NCBI RefSeq assembly: GCF_003712105.1
Contig: NZ_RHLG01000002.1
Coordinates: 186,001-250,000, forward strand
Reading direction: 5' to 3'
Length of the DNA: 64,000 nt
DNA from: Winogradskyella sp.
GTDB lineage: Bacteria > Bacteroidota > Bacteroidia > Flavobacteriales > Flavobacteriaceae
Part shown: positions 9,148 through 17,922 of the stretch, one piece after another
Numbering within the stretch: position 1 is the first letter of the stretch
Layout: the number at the start of each line of letters is the position of its first letter
Position numbers and translations under genes: made by a program
Notes under the pieces: generated by a model
What the model was told of the DNA's origin: nothing
What the model saw: the letters and a program-made list of their open reading frames with translations, nothing else
The model's database searches: none

Positions 9148-9678
9148 TTGGAACATCCGGAATTAATAAAAGCTTGTAAAAACAATAATTTAAAAGCACA
9201 GATGCAGGTATATCTGATGTACAAGGATATGCTTTACAATGTGAGCTTCAGGATTATTAAAAACAAACAAGATGCACAAGATGCCGTGCATGATGCCTTT
9301 ATTAAAGCGTTCCAAAATATGTCTAAGTTAGAAAACGACCTTAACCTTGGGCCTTGGTTAAAACGTATCGTCATCAACTGTTCTTTAGACTTTTTACGAC
9401 GGCAAAAGAAATTAAGTTGGTTGCGAGAATCGGTGGAACTTCAAGACGAAGAACATGAGGAATACGAAGACATTTCTTTAAAAATTGAAGACGTAAAAAA
9501 TGCTATAAACAATCTAAAGGACAAATACCGCATCATCATTGTGTTGTATTTAATTGAAGACTATACGCATAAAGAAATTGCAGCGCAATTGGGTCTTAAT
9601 GAAAATACAGTACGCAATCAGTATGTAAGAGGTAAACGTCTTTTAAAGCAGCAATTACAACATAAACTAATACTATGA
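9148..9678 (+). CDS. ECF-family RNA polymerase sigma factor (operon 1)
   Basis: The 176-residue protein has sigma region 2 (about residues 22-90: YKDMLYNVSFRIIKNKQDAQ, DAVHDAFIKAFQNM, LGPWLKRIVINCSLDFLRR) and region 4 (about 118-172: IIIVLYLIEDYTHKEIAAQL, NENTVRNQYVRGKRLLKQ). The start is a TTG at 9148; no ATG is available before region 2, and MEHPELIKACKNN is a family-like N-terminus. Its stop overlaps the next start as ATGA, indicating coupling with the putative membrane regulator. It is clearly paralogous to the sigma factor at 22498. Confidence 0.92.
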   Translation: MEHPELIKACKNNNLKAQMQVYLMYKDMLYNVSFRIIKNKQDAQDAVHDAFIKAFQNMSKLENDLNLGPWLKRIVINCSLDFLRRQKKLSWLRESVELQDEEHEEYEDISLKIEDVKNAINNLKDKYRIIIVLYLIEDYTHKEIAAQLGLNENTVRNQYVRGKRLLKQQLQHKLIL

Positions 9679-10301
9679 GTTTAGAGAAATTTATAAAGGA
9701 GCACAAAAGCGCATTTGATGATCAGCAAATGCCAGCAGATGCCAGCTTAGATTTTGAAGCACGATTAAAAGCCGAATTGCACAATTCTAATAAAATAAAG
9801 CGCTTTAAAATAATGCGATATGTCGCAATTGCTGCTAGTATTATGTTGTTGGCCACTATTGGGTATGTCTATAACGAAGACCGAAAAGAACAACTGGCTA
9901 TTAGAGATAATTTGGTTATGGCTTTAGGGGATGACCAAACAAGCAGCACACGTTTAGAAGCCATTTATGAGATTGAGGATTTGTACGAAAACCAAAAAGA
10001 AGACGAAAAAATCCTTAATGCGTTTTTCAAAATTTTAAAAGAAGACTCAGATAGTAATTCTAAAATCGCGGTGATCGATGCCCTTTTAAAATTCCCAGAT
10101 AATCAAACGGTGAGGAATACGCTTATTGACGCTTTAGGCAACGAAAAAGAACCTTTAGTACAATTGAAGCTTATAAAGTCTGTGGCTATTTTAAGAGAGC
10201 AACGCGCAAAACCAAATCTAGAAGGCATCATCGAAGACAAAGAGTCCTTACCAATAGTTAAAGGCAATGCTTCGGCATTATTAGCAATGTTAAATCAATA
10301 A
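9675..10301 (+). CDS. Single-pass membrane protein with HEAT-like repeats, putative sigma regulator
   Basis: Residues 1-48 are a charged cytoplasmic stretch with DFEARLKAEL, residues 49-66 a single membrane helix (YVAIAASIMLLATIGYVY), and the rest helical repeats (SRLEAIYEIEDL-like, SKIAVIDALLKF, PLVQLKLIKSVAIL) that resemble HEAT repeats. The start overlaps the sigma stop (ATGA). Topology and position fit an anti-sigma factor, and the second operon has a protein of the same layout, but no zinc anti-sigma motif is present, so this role is inferred from context. Confidence 0.78.
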   Translation: MSLEKFIKEHKSAFDDQQMPADASLDFEARLKAELHNSNKIKRFKIMRYVAIAASIMLLATIGYVYNEDRKEQLAIRDNLVMALGDDQTSSTRLEAIYEIEDLYENQKEDEKILNAFFKILKEDSDSNSKIAVIDALLKFPDNQTVRNTLIDALGNEKEPLVQLKLIKSVAILREQRAKPNLEGIIEDKESLPIVKGNASALLAMLNQ

Positions 10302-10313
10302 AAAACGAATAGA

Positions 10314-11264
10314 ATGAAAAAAATAATAGCAATAGTTACACTTCTTCTAATAGTAGGTGTAGGCAATTCTCAAAACAACGAGAAACGAATTAAATTTAAT
10401 ACTGGCACATTAAAAATTTGCTCAAGTGCCAACATGAAAATATCGGGTTATGATGGTGATGAAGTCATTATTAAAAGCGTAAATAATACCACACGATTTA
10501 CGACAGATTTTAAATTCTCTGATAAAAATAGTAAACTCAGAACAGCTACAGATTCTTCATTAACATCACCATTAAGAGTCTTCTTTACTAATAGTGATAA
10601 GAAAAGAGAATTAGAAAAAGGACTTAAGCCTCTTGGAAACAAGTCTACCAATCCTGCAGATAATTTGTATTTAGATATTACGGAGAACCCTGGCGAATTA
10701 ATACTAAGAGATTATAGTTATGCAAAGTCTGGAAAATCTAATCAAAATGCATTAACACTAAAAGGATCTTTTTATCGCATCGTTAATAAGTACGAGTTGT
10801 TAATCCCTAATTCTATAAAGCTATTATGGAATATCGAAGATTGTGCAAAGAAAAACTCAAATACATTTTTTGTAGCCTCAGATTCAAAACCATGGAAATT
10901 AGAGAATTTTAAAGGCGAAGCCGAGATATCAGCATCTTATAACTCTATAAGCATCACCGATGTCAGTGGACCAGTAGTTGCCAATACTATTGGCGGTAAT
11001 ATTACCGTAGTTTTTGATGATATTACACCAACAAACTTGTATTCATTAATTAGTAACGACGGTTATATAGATGTCACCATACCAAAAAATGCGAGTATTA
11101 AAGTAGATGCTGTTGGTAACCGTATTTTAAGCGATATCGATTTTAAGGTATTAAGCGAAACCATAAGCGACGGTACAAAAGGTATGGACTTGGAGTTAAA
11201 CTCTGGTAAAACCAAAATGAAGCTCTCTGCAGGCTCTGGAAGCGTGTATCTCAGAAAAGGATAA
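10314..11264 (+). CDS. Secreted DUF4097-like adhesin-type protein (operon 1)
   Basis: A signal peptide (residues 1-20, ending GVGNSQ) is followed by a beta-strand-rich protein. The C-terminal half (GEAEISASYNSISITDVSGP, ANTIGGNITVVFDD, SGKTKMKLSAGSGSVYLRKG) shows the alternating short strands of the DUF4097 putative-adhesin beta-solenoid. The gene starts 12 bases after the putative sigma regulator and ends before a strong hairpin. A cell-envelope role is likely; no enzymatic motif is visible. Confidence 0.75.
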   Translation: MKKIIAIVTLLLIVGVGNSQNNEKRIKFNTGTLKICSSANMKISGYDGDEVIIKSVNNTTRFTTDFKFSDKNSKLRTATDSSLTSPLRVFFTNSDKKRELEKGLKPLGNKSTNPADNLYLDITENPGELILRDYSYAKSGKSNQNALTLKGSFYRIVNKYELLIPNSIKLLWNIEDCAKKNSNTFFVASDSKPWKLENFKGEAEISASYNSISITDVSGPVVANTIGGNITVVFDDITPTNLYSLISNDGYIDVTIPKNASIKVDAVGNRILSDIDFKVLSETISDGTKGMDLELNSGKTKMKLSAGSGSVYLRKG

Positions 11265-11294
11265 TACCTGCTATTTTTATACTTTAAACTAAGG

Positions 11295-11331
11295 TTCAGT
11301 GCTTACCAAACTGCAAAGGGTAAGCACTGAA
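11295..11331 (+). terminator. Hairpin terminator after sigma operon 1
   Basis: A perfect 13-base stem (11295-11307 with 11319-11331) encloses an 11-base loop. The following ACTTTGTTATTT is only moderately T-rich, but the hairpin sits 30 bases after the last stop of the operon. Confidence 0.65.
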
Positions 11332-11604
11332 ACTTTGTTATTTGACGTCCATTTTCCCAAAAACACCATTTTACCCCTAAAAATTACGTAATTCTACGTA
11401 TTGATTTTATAGATTAAAAATCTAACTTCGCTTATCTAGCGATATACTTCATCAAGACGAATTATATCTTATACGATAAGCGTAACTCCAAAACCTATCT
11501 AAAAACCCTCAAACCATAGATTCGGACAACACCTTCATAGATTTAGATAAATAGCGCTTGTAGATAAGACTCAACTTTGTACTGAATTAAAACACAAACA
11601 AAAA
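11332..11604. other. Gene-free region with paired TACGTA sites and a nested inverted repeat
   Basis: No convincing gene lies between the operon 1 terminator and the SDR gene. Two TACGTA hexamers sit exactly ten bases apart (11385-11390 and 11395-11400), one helical turn. Further right, CGCTTATC (11429-11436) pairs with GATAAGCG (11475-11482), and inside it GATATA (11441-11446) pairs with TATATC (11463-11468). CAACTTTG, one base off a -7 box, lies about 30 bases before the SDR start. This looks like a regulated promoter region for the SDR gene. Confidence 0.4.
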
Positions 11605-12360
11605 ATGAGTCAAAAAACTGCAATTATTACAGGAGGAAGTCGAGGATTAGGTCGCGATATGGCGCTTAATCTCGCAAAAGATGGCGTACATATTATTTTT
11701 TCGTACAACACCAATATTACAAAAGCCAATGAGGTCATCTCGGAGATAGAGGCTTTAGGTCAAAAAGCGGTAGCGTTTCCGTTTAATGCTAACGATTACA
11801 AAAGCGGTCAAGCATTTATGGAGCAAGCTACTAATTACCTAACAAAAGAAAACGGTAGCCCAAACTTTGATTTTTTGGTGAATAATGCGGGTACAGGTAC
11901 CTTTAATAGGGTCGCAGATACTACAGCAAACCAGTTCGATGAAATGATGAATATCCATCTAAAAAGCGTGTATTTTTTAACCCAAGCGGCTTTACCATAC
12001 ATTAATAATGGTGGGCGTATTATTAATATCTCTAGTGGATTAACACGATTTAGCTTACCAGGTATGTCATCCTACGCTATTATGAAAGGCGCTATTGAGG
12101 TCTTTACGCGTTATTTAGCTAAAGAGTTAGGTGAGCGTAAGATTACAGCCAACGTTATTGCACCAGGTGCTATTGCAACAGATTTTGCTGGTGGTAGTAA
12201 TAAAGACGCTGAAAAAGCAGCTATTATTTCTAGCATTACGGCTTTAGGTAGAGTAGGAGAACCAGAAGATGTTGGTGGTACCGTTGCCTTTTTATGTTCG
12301 GATAGAGCAGGTTGGATTAACGGACAACGTATTGAAGTCTCTGGTGGTATGCTGGTTTAA
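11605..12360 (+). CDS. Short-chain dehydrogenase/reductase (FabG-like)
   Basis: This is an NAD(P)-dependent oxidoreductase of the classical SDR family. It has the cofactor motif TGGSRGLGRD (residues 9-18), NNAGTG, the catalytic Ser in INISSG, and YAIMK (Tyr-x3-Lys). The C-terminal GWINGQRIEVSGGMLV is the usual end of FabG-like enzymes. Length (251 aa) is standard. The AraC-type gene downstream is in the same direction and may regulate it, an arrangement common for inducible reductases. The substrate is not predictable; a fatty-acid FabG role is less likely because no acyl-carrier genes are nearby. Confidence 0.9.
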   Translation: MSQKTAIITGGSRGLGRDMALNLAKDGVHIIFSYNTNITKANEVISEIEALGQKAVAFPFNANDYKSGQAFMEQATNYLTKENGSPNFDFLVNNAGTGTFNRVADTTANQFDEMMNIHLKSVYFLTQAALPYINNGGRIINISSGLTRFSLPGMSSYAIMKGAIEVFTRYLAKELGERKITANVIAPGAIATDFAGGSNKDAEKAAIISSITALGRVGEPEDVGGTVAFLCSDRAGWINGQRIEVSGGMLV

Positions 12361-12382
12361 TTGTCAGTCATTTAAAAAAAAA

Positions 12383-12448
12383 TGTCATTCTGAGTAAAAC
12401 GAAGAATTTTATATGATAATTAGATGCTTCGCTCAGTTCAGAATGACA
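12383..12448. repeat. Gene-less inverted-repeat element (MITE/REP-like)
   Basis: The ends 12383-12404 and 12427-12448 are imperfect inverted repeats, each beginning TGTCATTCTGA from the outside and ending CGAAG. The pattern TGTCAnnCTGAG-N5/6-CGAAG is also that of the 23-bp ends of the GIY-YIG element at 34591-34975. It lies between the SDR and AraC genes and could fold as a hairpin in RNA. Confidence 0.7.
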
Positions 12449-12471
12449 AATAAATTAATACTTTTAGGATA

Positions 12472-13389
12472 ATGAAAGACCTAAAACACTTTAAAAAGGT
12501 AGCAGATTACCATAAGTTGGCAAATCTCTCAGGACCAGAACATCCGTTAATCAGTCTTGTGGATTATAGCACGGTGAGTTATCCTTCAGATATTACATCG
12601 CTACGATGGAAGCAAGACTATTATACTATTGGTTTGAAGCGAAATATACCTTACAAGCTTTTTTATGGGCAACAAGAATATGATTTTGATGAAGGTGTGA
12701 TGACATTCATTGCACCGCATCAAATTATGAGCTTGGGTGATAACCCAAATGTTAATGCTGCGAAACCTTCAGGTTGGTTGTTACTTATTCATCCAGATTT
12801 TTTGTGGAATACATCGCTTGCGGAGTCTATACATAAGTACGACTTTTTCAAGTATAGTGTCAACGAATCCTTATTTCTCTCTGAAAAAGAAGAAGCTATG
12901 ATTGAGGATTTACTCAAAAATATTCAGCGCGAATATCAAGCCAATATCGATAAGTTTAGTCAGCAAATAATCGTCTCTCAATTAGAGCTATTACTCAATT
13001 ATGCCAATAGATTTTATGAGCGGCAATTCATCACTAGGCAAATAGCTAATCATCAGATTTCTGAGCAATTAGATCAACTTCTTACAGACTATTTTAATAA
13101 CGATGATTTAATCGACAAAGGCTTACCAACGGTGACTTTGGTGGCTGAGCATCTTAATCTATCACCTAATTATTTGAGTAATTTATTAAAGTCTCTTACA
13201 GGTCAAAGTACACAACAACACATACATAATAAGCTTATAGAAAAAGCCAAACTAAAATTATCAAGCACATCACTTTCGGTGAGTGAGATTGCTTATAGTT
13301 TAGGTTTTGAACAAGCGGCATCGTTTTCAAAACTATTCAAAAATAAAACTGAGATGTCGCCACTAGAGTTTCGGAAAACGTATAACTAA
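12472..13389 (+). CDS. AraC-family transcriptional regulator
   Basis: The 305-residue protein ends in an AraC-type double helix-turn-helix (about residues 205-303). Visible pieces are VTLVAEHLNLSPNYLSNLLK for the first HTH and LSVSEIAYSLGFEQAASFSK followed by LFKNKTEMSPLEFRKTYN for the second. The N-terminal part resembles the cupin-like sensing domain of this family (YKLFYGQQEYDFDEGVMTFI, APHQIMS). It lies 111 bases after the SDR gene with the inverted-repeat element between them. It probably controls the SDR gene or itself; the effector is unknown. Confidence 0.9.
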   Translation: MKDLKHFKKVADYHKLANLSGPEHPLISLVDYSTVSYPSDITSLRWKQDYYTIGLKRNIPYKLFYGQQEYDFDEGVMTFIAPHQIMSLGDNPNVNAAKPSGWLLLIHPDFLWNTSLAESIHKYDFFKYSVNESLFLSEKEEAMIEDLLKNIQREYQANIDKFSQQIIVSQLELLLNYANRFYERQFITRQIANHQISEQLDQLLTDYFNNDDLIDKGLPTVTLVAEHLNLSPNYLSNLLKSLTGQSTQQHIHNKLIEKAKLKLSSTSLSVSEIAYSLGFEQAASFSKLFKNKTEMSPLEFRKTYN

Positions 13390-13427
13390 AAAGGCATTTT
13401 CATATAATAATATAAAACCAAAACCGC

Positions 13428-13435
13428 TACTTTTG
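13428..13435 (+). promoter_or_regulatory. Candidate -7 element of the MATE gene
   Basis: TACTTTTG fits TAnnTTTG but lies only four bases before the ATG at 13440. If used, the transcript would be leaderless or nearly so. Confidence 0.4.
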
Positions 13436-13439
13436 CGGC

Positions 13440-14825
13440 ATGGTTTTAAGTCACTACACCAAAGAATTTTCATATAATTTAAAATTAGCATATCCGGTTA
13501 TTTTGGGTATGCTTGGCCATACGTTTGTAAGCTTTGTAGACAACGTTATGGTCGGTCAATTAGGCGCTGCGGAATTAGCTGCCGTTTCGCTTGGTAACAG
13601 TTTTATATTTATTGGAATGTCTATTGGTATTGGGTTTTCTACCGCAATCACACCATTAGTAGCTGAAGCGGATGCAGAAGGCAATTTTGGTAAAGGTAAA
13701 TCTGCTTTTAAGCACGGCCTGTTTCTATGTAGTGTATTATCTTTAATGTTATTTGCCATATTACTTTTTGCAAAGCCATTAATGTACATCATGGACCAAC
13801 CAGAAGAAGTGGTTGTATTGGCATTACCGTACCTAGACCTAGTCGCATTTTCTTTGGTGCCATTAATTATTTTTCAAGCGTTTAAGCAGTTTAGTGATGG
13901 CTTATCATTAACCAAATACCCAATGTATGCTACAATACTGGCAAATGTGCTTAATGTAGGTATCAACTATGTGTTGATTTTCGGAATGTTTGGTTTTCCA
14001 AAATTAGGTATAATTGGTGCTGCCATCGGGACTTTGGTTTCAAGATTTGTGATGCTGTTTTACCTATGGTTTTTATTATCTAAGAAAGAAAAATCGCGAC
14101 CTTATGTTACAGAGATTAAGTTTTTTAAACTTACCAATCCCGCGTTAAAACGAATCATTAACCTTGGATTTCCAAGTGCAATGCAGATGTTTTTTGAAGT
14201 TGGAATTTTCACAGCAGCAATTTGGTTAAGCGGAACTCTTGGACGTAATGCACAAGCTGCAAACCAGATAGCACTTAACTTATCTTCAATGACGTTTATG
14301 GTCGCTATGGGACTAAGTGTAGCGGCTATGATTAGAGTAGGAAATCAAAAAGGATTGAAAGACTTTAATGCCCTTAAGCGCATTGCTGAATCTATATTTT
14401 TACTTGGGTTAATTTTTGCAGTTGTATTTGCGGTGATTTTTGTGGCGTTTCATGAATTCTTACCAAGCTTATATGTAGATTTTGATAGTCCTGAAAATGC
14501 ATTAGATACGGCTGAGGTTGTAAAAGTTGCAGCAACTTTGCTTTTAGCAGCGGCTATATTTCAAATTTCAGACAGTTTACAAGTTATTACTCTTGGTGCG
14601 TTACGTGGATTACAGGATGTTTATATACCGACCTTAATCACCTTTATTGCCTATTGGTTAATTGGCTTTCCAGTGAGTTATTTCCTTGGTAAATCTGATG
14701 CCTATGGTAGTTTTGGGATATGGATTGGATTGCTTGCAGGATTAACCGCTGCAGCAATTTTATTGTATATTCGGTTTAATTATCTAACAAAGAAATTAAT
14801 AGTTAAAAGTGCTCAAAGTATTTAA
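13440..14825 (+). CDS. MATE-family multidrug/cation efflux transporter
   Basis: The 461-residue integral membrane protein shows the 12-helix, two-halved arrangement of MATE exporters. The first half has PVILGMLGHTFVSFVDNVMVGQLGAAELAAVSLGNS and the second half FPSAMQMFFEVGIFTAAIWL and AANQIALNLSSMTFMVAMGL, matching family positions. MATE proteins extrude cationic drugs or metabolites using a sodium or proton gradient across the inner membrane. Length is normal. The gene appears monocistronic and has a promoter-like box almost touching its start. Confidence 0.93.
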   Translation: MVLSHYTKEFSYNLKLAYPVILGMLGHTFVSFVDNVMVGQLGAAELAAVSLGNSFIFIGMSIGIGFSTAITPLVAEADAEGNFGKGKSAFKHGLFLCSVLSLMLFAILLFAKPLMYIMDQPEEVVVLALPYLDLVAFSLVPLIIFQAFKQFSDGLSLTKYPMYATILANVLNVGINYVLIFGMFGFPKLGIIGAAIGTLVSRFVMLFYLWFLLSKKEKSRPYVTEIKFFKLTNPALKRIINLGFPSAMQMFFEVGIFTAAIWLSGTLGRNAQAANQIALNLSSMTFMVAMGLSVAAMIRVGNQKGLKDFNALKRIAESIFLLGLIFAVVFAVIFVAFHEFLPSLYVDFDSPENALDTAEVVKVAATLLLAAAIFQISDSLQVITLGALRGLQDVYIPTLITFIAYWLIGFPVSYFLGKSDAYGSFGIWIGLLAGLTAAAILLYIRFNYLTKKLIVKSAQSI

Positions 14826-14853
14826 AGTTATAAGTTAAATGGCTAATAAATTG

Positions 14854-14861
14854 TAGTTTTG
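14854..14861 (+). promoter_or_regulatory. Candidate -7 element for the 76-aa/PAP2 gene pair
   Basis: TAGTTTTG matches TAnnTTTG, 45 bases before the ATG at 14907. No clear -33 TTTG is seen. Confidence 0.45.
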
Positions 14862-14906
14862 CCAAAAAAGCAACTCGAAATTTTAAGTACTTAAAACTTA
14901 TCACTC

Positions 14907-15137
14907 ATGGTCTTGCCAAAATTCATTTTAGGAGATAATACAGATTATCCAGATGCTATTTTTATTATTCATACTGAATTTCCTCGGTTTATTATTAATC
15001 TTGAAAATGATGAAGTAGAATGGTTTGAGGAGTTTGACCAACACGACGAAAAAGAATTGGCGACTGAAACCGAAAATTACATTCGCCTAGCTACTGAATT
15101 TTACGATAGAGAAGTTTCACGTTACGACGATAACTAA
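14907..15137 (+). CDS. Conserved small acidic protein, unknown function
   Basis: This is a 76-residue soluble protein, strongly acidic in its second half (NDEVEWFEEFDQHDEKELAT), with no signal peptide or membrane helix. Its stop overlaps the start of the PAP2 phosphatase gene as TAATG, so translation of the two is probably coupled, which supports it being a real gene. I do not recognise a characterised family. Its role may relate to the phosphatase, but this rests only on gene order. Confidence 0.75.
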   Translation: MVLPKFILGDNTDYPDAIFIIHTEFPRFIINLENDEVEWFEEFDQHDEKELATETENYIRLATEFYDREVSRYDDN

Positions 15138-15709
15138 TGTTAGACCAACTGCTCGATTACGATACTCAGCTTTTTGTATTTCTTAACAACCTAGGTTCAG
15201 AAACATGGGATTGGTTTTGGTTATTGGTCACAGATAAACTCACTTTTATTCCATTATACGCTATTCTTTTGACCTTAATCTATCTAAAGTATGGTTGGAG
15301 AAAATTAATAGTGATTATATTAATTACAGCTGCATTAATAACATTTACAGACCAATTAACAAATGTTGTAAAACGTTCTGTTTTAAGATTTAGACCATGC
15401 GCTTGCGACGAAATTAAAGATGTTATAAGATATATTGCTGAACGTTGCAGTACGAATAGAAGTTTCTTCTCGGGTCATGCCTCTAACTCAATGGCAGCTG
15501 CAGTTTTTGGAGGTTTAATGTTACGACCATATTTCAAAAATCTGATTTTTATTTTATTATTCTGGGCAGTACTTGTGTCTTATAGCCGCATATATGTTGG
15601 TGTACATTTCCCAATAGACGTGATGTGCGGAATGGCTTTTGGCGCAATTTCTGGATTTCTATTTTATAAGCTATTTGGATTTATTTCTAATAGATATCTT
15701 TCAAAGTAA
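15137..15709 (+). CDS. PAP2-family membrane phosphatase
   Basis: The 190-residue membrane protein carries the three PAP2 phosphatase motifs: K-x6-RP as KRSVLRFRP, SGH as FFSGHASNS, and SR-x5-H-x3-D as SRIYVGVHFPID. These enzymes dephosphorylate lipid phosphates such as undecaprenyl pyrophosphate, phosphatidate or lipid A. Five to six membrane helices are visible. It starts in overlap with the 76-residue gene and its end overlaps, in convergent orientation, 23 bases of the ArnT-like gene. The neighbouring lipid-linked sugar operon makes a lipid A or undecaprenyl substrate plausible. Confidence 0.92.
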   Translation: MLDQLLDYDTQLFVFLNNLGSETWDWFWLLVTDKLTFIPLYAILLTLIYLKYGWRKLIVIILITAALITFTDQLTNVVKRSVLRFRPCACDEIKDVIRYIAERCSTNRSFFSGHASNSMAAAVFGGLMLRPYFKNLIFILLFWAVLVSYSRIYVGVHFPIDVMCGMAFGAISGFLFYKLFGFISNRYLSK

Positions 15710-17306
15710 ACTTATACAATCTGTTTATTAAACGTTCATTGTATTGAGAAGAACTCTTATCTGAAGGGTTTAGGTCATAGGTGTTAATAAACTCAATCGT
15801 ATACAGCTTATTTAATATTTCTACCTCACTTATGTCGGTTTCATATTCTAGGACAAGAAATTGTTGCTCTCCCGGAAGCTCATAACCGTCTTTAGATTGG
15901 ATACATATAATTTTTTCACCAAAATTATATACCACTTCTGGAGCGATATAATCTATTCTATAAATTGGTAAATCTTGATGTTTTAATTCTGAAACTGGCT
16001 TATAATTATCTTTCACAGGAGTTTTCATAACTGGAATACCAAAAAGTCCAATACATAGCATAAACAATAGACTCAAATAAAAGACTTGTTTTATGTTTTT
16101 TCTAATTAACTCACGAATTATAAGAATTGAGGTAATTAATATTGAAATGATAAGTAATGCCATACGTAGTTTTGAAAATTCCATATCAATACTCAAACTC
16201 AAAATCGACAACGCAATAGGAATAATCCCTAAAATCCCAAATTGAATGTAAACAGGTAGAGTCTCTTTTTTTGTTTTAAAATTCTTGAATTCGCGCATTA
16301 TATATTCAATATAGAACCCGATATTAATTGCTAGCGGTATTAATACTGGCATTAGATAACGCGACTTTTTTTCTGGAATAACAGAAAGTAATATTACCCC
16401 AAAGATTGTCCAGAAAAAACTGAATTGATAAGCCTTAAGGTTTGAGACTCTAGTTTTTAGATAAGGATATATTAAACTTATTAGTGCAGCAATTGTCCAA
16501 AACCCACTTTGTGTAAAAAAGCTCCAGTAATAATAAAAAGGCCGAACATCGTAATTGACCCAATTATTGGCTTCGGTAGTGGTAATTTCTCGCAGTGTTT
16601 CAGAATCCATTAAATACACATACAGATACCATGAACCGCCAATTACTATACCCAATACAGTAAGGCTAATAAGCCTCAAGAAGAAAAGAACTCCACCTTT
16701 AAATTTGTATACAATTCCGTAGGCAATGAGAAATGGTAAGAAAACGATATATAAAGATACTGGACCTTTAGAAAGCAGTGAAGCACATAAGAATAAAATG
16801 AATAGAACAGCGCGAATAAAGCTTACTTTTTCATTTTTTAATATGTCATATAACTGATACACTGCTACAAGCATTAATGTATGTGTAAATATGTCTGAAG
16901 GTGCTTCAAGAGCAATACCTATGATATAAAAAGATGTTATAGAAATAAACCCATTTATTAAGCTATGAGATTTTGTAAGATCTAGTTTTTTTGATAATAA
17001 GAAATTTGTGATTCCAATACCTGCCAAACATAATAACGCAGGCCAACGGAGAGCTAAAACTGATTTTATACCAAAGACAAGTCCAAATACCGTTATAGCC
17101 CATGACGGTAATGGAGGTTTCTCGTAGCGTGCTATACCATTCATTGTTGTTAAGATCCAATTGCCGTCGGTAATCATTTCTCTAGCTGTAATAAAATTTC
17201 TAGCTTCCATAATACTCACTGGGATTGAACCAACTGTAAAACCTAACATTACTATTACAAATAGTAATAGACTAAGTACAGGATATCTTTCTATATACTT
17301 AATCAT
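15687..17306 (-). CDS. ArnT-like membrane glycosyltransferase (GT-C, GT39/GT83 type)
   Basis: The 539-residue protein has about a dozen membrane helices. Its first periplasmic loop carries IMEARNFITAREMI (acidic Glu plus the AREM block) and later RYEKPPLPSW, both hallmarks of ArnT/PMT-type transferases. These use polyprenyl-phosphate sugars to glycosylate lipid A or proteins on the periplasmic side. A periplasmic C-terminal domain follows. It overlaps the LAB_N gene by eight bases and shares an operon with a GT2 enzyme that probably makes the polyprenyl-phosphate sugar donor. The acceptor (lipid A, glycan or protein) is not resolved. Confidence 0.88.
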   Translation of the reverse strand: MIKYIERYPVLSLLLFVIVMLGFTVGSIPVSIMEARNFITAREMITDGNWILTTMNGIARYEKPPLPSWAITVFGLVFGIKSVLALRWPALLCLAGIGITNFLLSKKLDLTKSHSLINGFISITSFYIIGIALEAPSDIFTHTLMLVAVYQLYDILKNEKVSFIRAVLFILFLCASLLSKGPVSLYIVFLPFLIAYGIVYKFKGGVLFFLRLISLTVLGIVIGGSWYLYVYLMDSETLREITTTEANNWVNYDVRPFYYYWSFFTQSGFWTIAALISLIYPYLKTRVSNLKAYQFSFFWTIFGVILLSVIPEKKSRYLMPVLIPLAINIGFYIEYIMREFKNFKTKKETLPVYIQFGILGIIPIALSILSLSIDMEFSKLRMALLIISILITSILIIRELIRKNIKQVFYLSLLFMLCIGLFGIPVMKTPVKDNYKPVSELKHQDLPIYRIDYIAPEVVYNFGEKIICIQSKDGYELPGEQQFLVLEYETDISEVEILNKLYTIEFINTYDLNPSDKSSSQYNERLINRLYKFTLKDIY

Positions 17307-17922
17307 TATTTTGTCTTATTAAATACGCGTTACGCATATAAATCAATACACCAAACGAATGTCCGATAAAGAGCACTGGGTCTTTTCTGATTATGGCATA
17401 ACAAAGGATTAACGAAGCTCCGATTAAACTCATAACCCAAAATCCCATTGGTAGTGAGGACGTCTTGTGTTTTTCAGAATGTAACCATTGGTATACAAAG
17501 CGAAGTGTAAAAATTATATGAGCTATAATACCTAAGGTCAACAACCACATAGGAATGTCTTCGTTTCTGAACAACAAATCGATATCTATTTTATTGTTGT
17601 TATAGTAAAATAGTACTATAAGAATTGGCATAACTAATAACAAGATTCGTAATAATTTTGGAGCTTTTGTCCATACCTTTTGTAGCTGTAGATTTCTTAT
17701 ATAGATATAGTAAGTTAAACTTTGCCCAAGCATAATTGCGAAATCTAATCGTAAGTATCCGTAAACGAATAGTAGAAAAGCTCCGATTAAACTCAAAACC
17801 CAAAATGAGGTTGGCGTAATAACTCTTTGTTTTTTTTCAGAGAACAACCATTGGATTATTAATCTTGAAGAAAATAATAACTGCGCAGCAAAGCCTATAC
17901 TATATATAATCCAGTCTTTCAA
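17299..17922 (-). CDS. Membrane protein with two LAB_N (lipid A biosynthesis N-terminal) domains
   Basis: The 207-residue membrane protein contains two tandem copies of the roughly 70-residue LAB_N domain. Copy 1 has FAAQLLFSSRLIIQWLFSEK and PTSFWVLSLIGAFLLFVYGY. Copy 2 has FTLRFVYQWLHSEKHKTSSL and PMGFWVMSLIGASLILCYAI. The domain is often seen as a short membrane protein next to GT2 and ArnT-like genes, as here, where its ends overlap both neighbours. It probably assists lipid-linked sugar transfer across the inner membrane; its biochemical activity is not established. Confidence 0.88.
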   Translation of the reverse strand: MKDWIIYSIGFAAQLLFSSRLIIQWLFSEKKQRVITPTSFWVLSLIGAFLLFVYGYLRLDFAIMLGQSLTYYIYIRNLQLQKVWTKAPKLLRILLLVMPILIVLFYYNNNKIDIDLLFRNEDIPMWLLTLGIIAHIIFTLRFVYQWLHSEKHKTSSLPMGFWVMSLIGASLILCYAIIRKDPVLFIGHSFGVLIYMRNAYLIRQNND

